From Firmicutes bacterium CAG:145 (GTDB taxonomy: Bacteria; Bacillota; Clostridia; Peptostreptococcales; Anaerovoracaceae), in contig FR882593.1 in the NCBI GenBank assembly GCA_000435715.1, positions 6,946 through 70,945 on the forward strand: DNA of 64,000 nt. The letters run 5' to 3'. This document shows, piece after piece, positions 63,055 to 64,000 of the stretch. The notes under the pieces are model-generated. The model was given only the letters and a program-made list of their open reading frames with translations. It had not been told where the DNA came from and made no database searches. The position numbers were made by a program, and so were the translations under genes. Position 1 is the first letter of the stretch; each line of letters starts with the position of its first letter.

Positions 63055-64000
63055 TGATAGTTTTATCTGCAAGCAATCTTACAAAGATATACGGAACCGA
63101 CGTCATAGTAAAAGGTGTGGACTTTCATATAAACAGCGGCGACCGAGTAGGCCTCATAGGCAGAAACGGAGCCGGAAAGACTACTCTTCTCAATATGATC
63201 ACAGGCCAGCTGAGGCCCGATGAGGGGCAGATATTCGTATCTGCCGGCGCCAGAATAGGGTACCTGAAACAAAGAGACAGCTTTGACCCGGAAAATACCG
63301 TAATGGGAGAAATCGAAAATGTATTCGGCCAGATACGCAAGCTGGAGGAAGATATAAATAAAACCGCAGATGAGATCTCCAAGAATCCGGGGGACGAAAG
63401 CCTTCTCAATAGACTTTACAGGCTTCAGCATGAATTTGAAGCAAGGGGAGGCTATACTTACAGATCCGAAGCCACGGGTATTCTTACATCTATGGCTTTT
63501 GGCCCTGAAAGCTATGACAAGAAGATCAAGACTTTGTCCGGCGGAGAAAGGACCAGGCTGTCTCTGGCAGCGCTGCTTCTTGAAAAGCCGGACGTTTTAG
63601 TGCTGGACGAGCCTACGAATCATCTCGACATAGGCATGCTTAAATGGCTGGAGCAATATTTGTCTTCATATAAGGGAAGCATGATCATAGTTTCCCATGA
63701 CAGATATTTTCTGAATCGAAGCGTCAACAGGGTGTTCGAAATAGAGCATCACAGGCTGAAGACATACGAGGGAAACTACGATGAGTTTGCCCAAAAGAAG
63801 AGACAGCTCAGAGAGGCTGAACTGAGGGCTTATGACAATCAGCAGAGAGAAATAAAAAGGCAGGAAGACATCATACGCCATATGAAAGAGCGGGGCACGG
63901 AACACCTGGCTAAGAGAGCCAGATCTCGTGAGAAGCGACTGGATATGATAGAGAGACTGGACAAGCCCATGAGCGCCGAAGAAAAGATGCGTATCGAGTT
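63055..64000 (+). CDS. ABC-F family ATP-binding protein (3' end outside window)
   Basis: The first 315 residues are visible. They include Walker A GRNGAGKTTL, the signature TLSGGERTRLSLA, Walker B VLVLDEPTNHLDI, and the start of the interdomain linker with many arginines and lysines (about residues 250-310). ABC-F proteins act on ribosomes or give antibiotic resistance and do not span the membrane. The ATG at 63055 has AGGAG upstream at 63044-63048. The second ABC domain lies beyond the window. Confidence 0.9.

Overview
The window looks like chromosomal DNA of an anaerobic, amino-acid-fermenting member of the Clostridia (Bacillota). Supporting signs are a lysine fermentation operon, SAM-I and FMN riboswitches, AGGAGG-type ribosome binding sites, reverse-type rubrerythrin, the spoIIE-like/tilS/ftsH gene order and a type II-A CRISPR system. 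The mix recalls the Anaerovoracaceae (Family XIII) group, but that placement is only an inference.

Layout. 1-8581: lysine degradation genes (kdd end, kamA, kamB, kamC, kamD, kamE, atoD, atoA), closed by a strong terminator. 8590-9521: a large palindromic DNA element next to a gene for a possible PD-(D/E)XK nuclease. 9604-17923: a sigma-54 activator facing a five-gene operon (SDR dehydrogenase, NhaC-type transporter, CE4/imidase-type deacetylase, YtcJ-type amidohydrolase, AspT-like exchanger) preceded by a -24/-12 promoter; this looks like a regulated catabolic system of unknown substrate. 18091-20510: a YabE-type G5/3D cell-wall protein and an AlaX editing protein. 20612-25651: decayed glycerate kinase and enolase-like genes opposite an NhaC transporter and an enolase-superfamily (MR/MLE) enzyme.

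25867-32414: a complete type II-A CRISPR-Cas locus. It has an oppositely transcribed tracrRNA whose promoter sits in the cas9 leader, then cas9, cas1, cas2, csn2, and an array of only two repeats and one spacer. 32491-36272: CwlD-type amidase, an intergenic cluster of three perfect DnaA boxes, a DUF4282-like membrane protein, an M20 peptidase fragment and an unrecognised 426-residue protein. 36354-45533: SAM riboswitch and metK, deoC, DUF3842, an ECF S component, aspartate kinase, a cytidylate-kinase-like protein, a 56-residue membrane peptide, metG and tatD.

45590-53754: a phosphatase-only SpoIIE-like protein, tilS, ftsH, a PucR-type regulator, dusB and a MalY/PatB aminotransferase. 53755-54485 holds no convincing gene. 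54486-64000: DUF1848 protein, rubrerythrin, an intergenic GC-rich structured stretch, a branched-chain-amino-acid-type binding lipoprotein, NifU-like protein, PepV, FMN riboswitch with ribU, the t6A genes tsaE-tsaB-rimI-tsaD, and the start of an ABC-F gene.

In function, lysine is rearranged by KamA and KamDE (maintained by KamB/KamC), oxidised by Kdd, and its four-carbon products are handled by the AtoDA CoA transferase. No tRNA, rRNA or intact insertion sequence was recognised. All calls come from reading the sequence; no database search was run.
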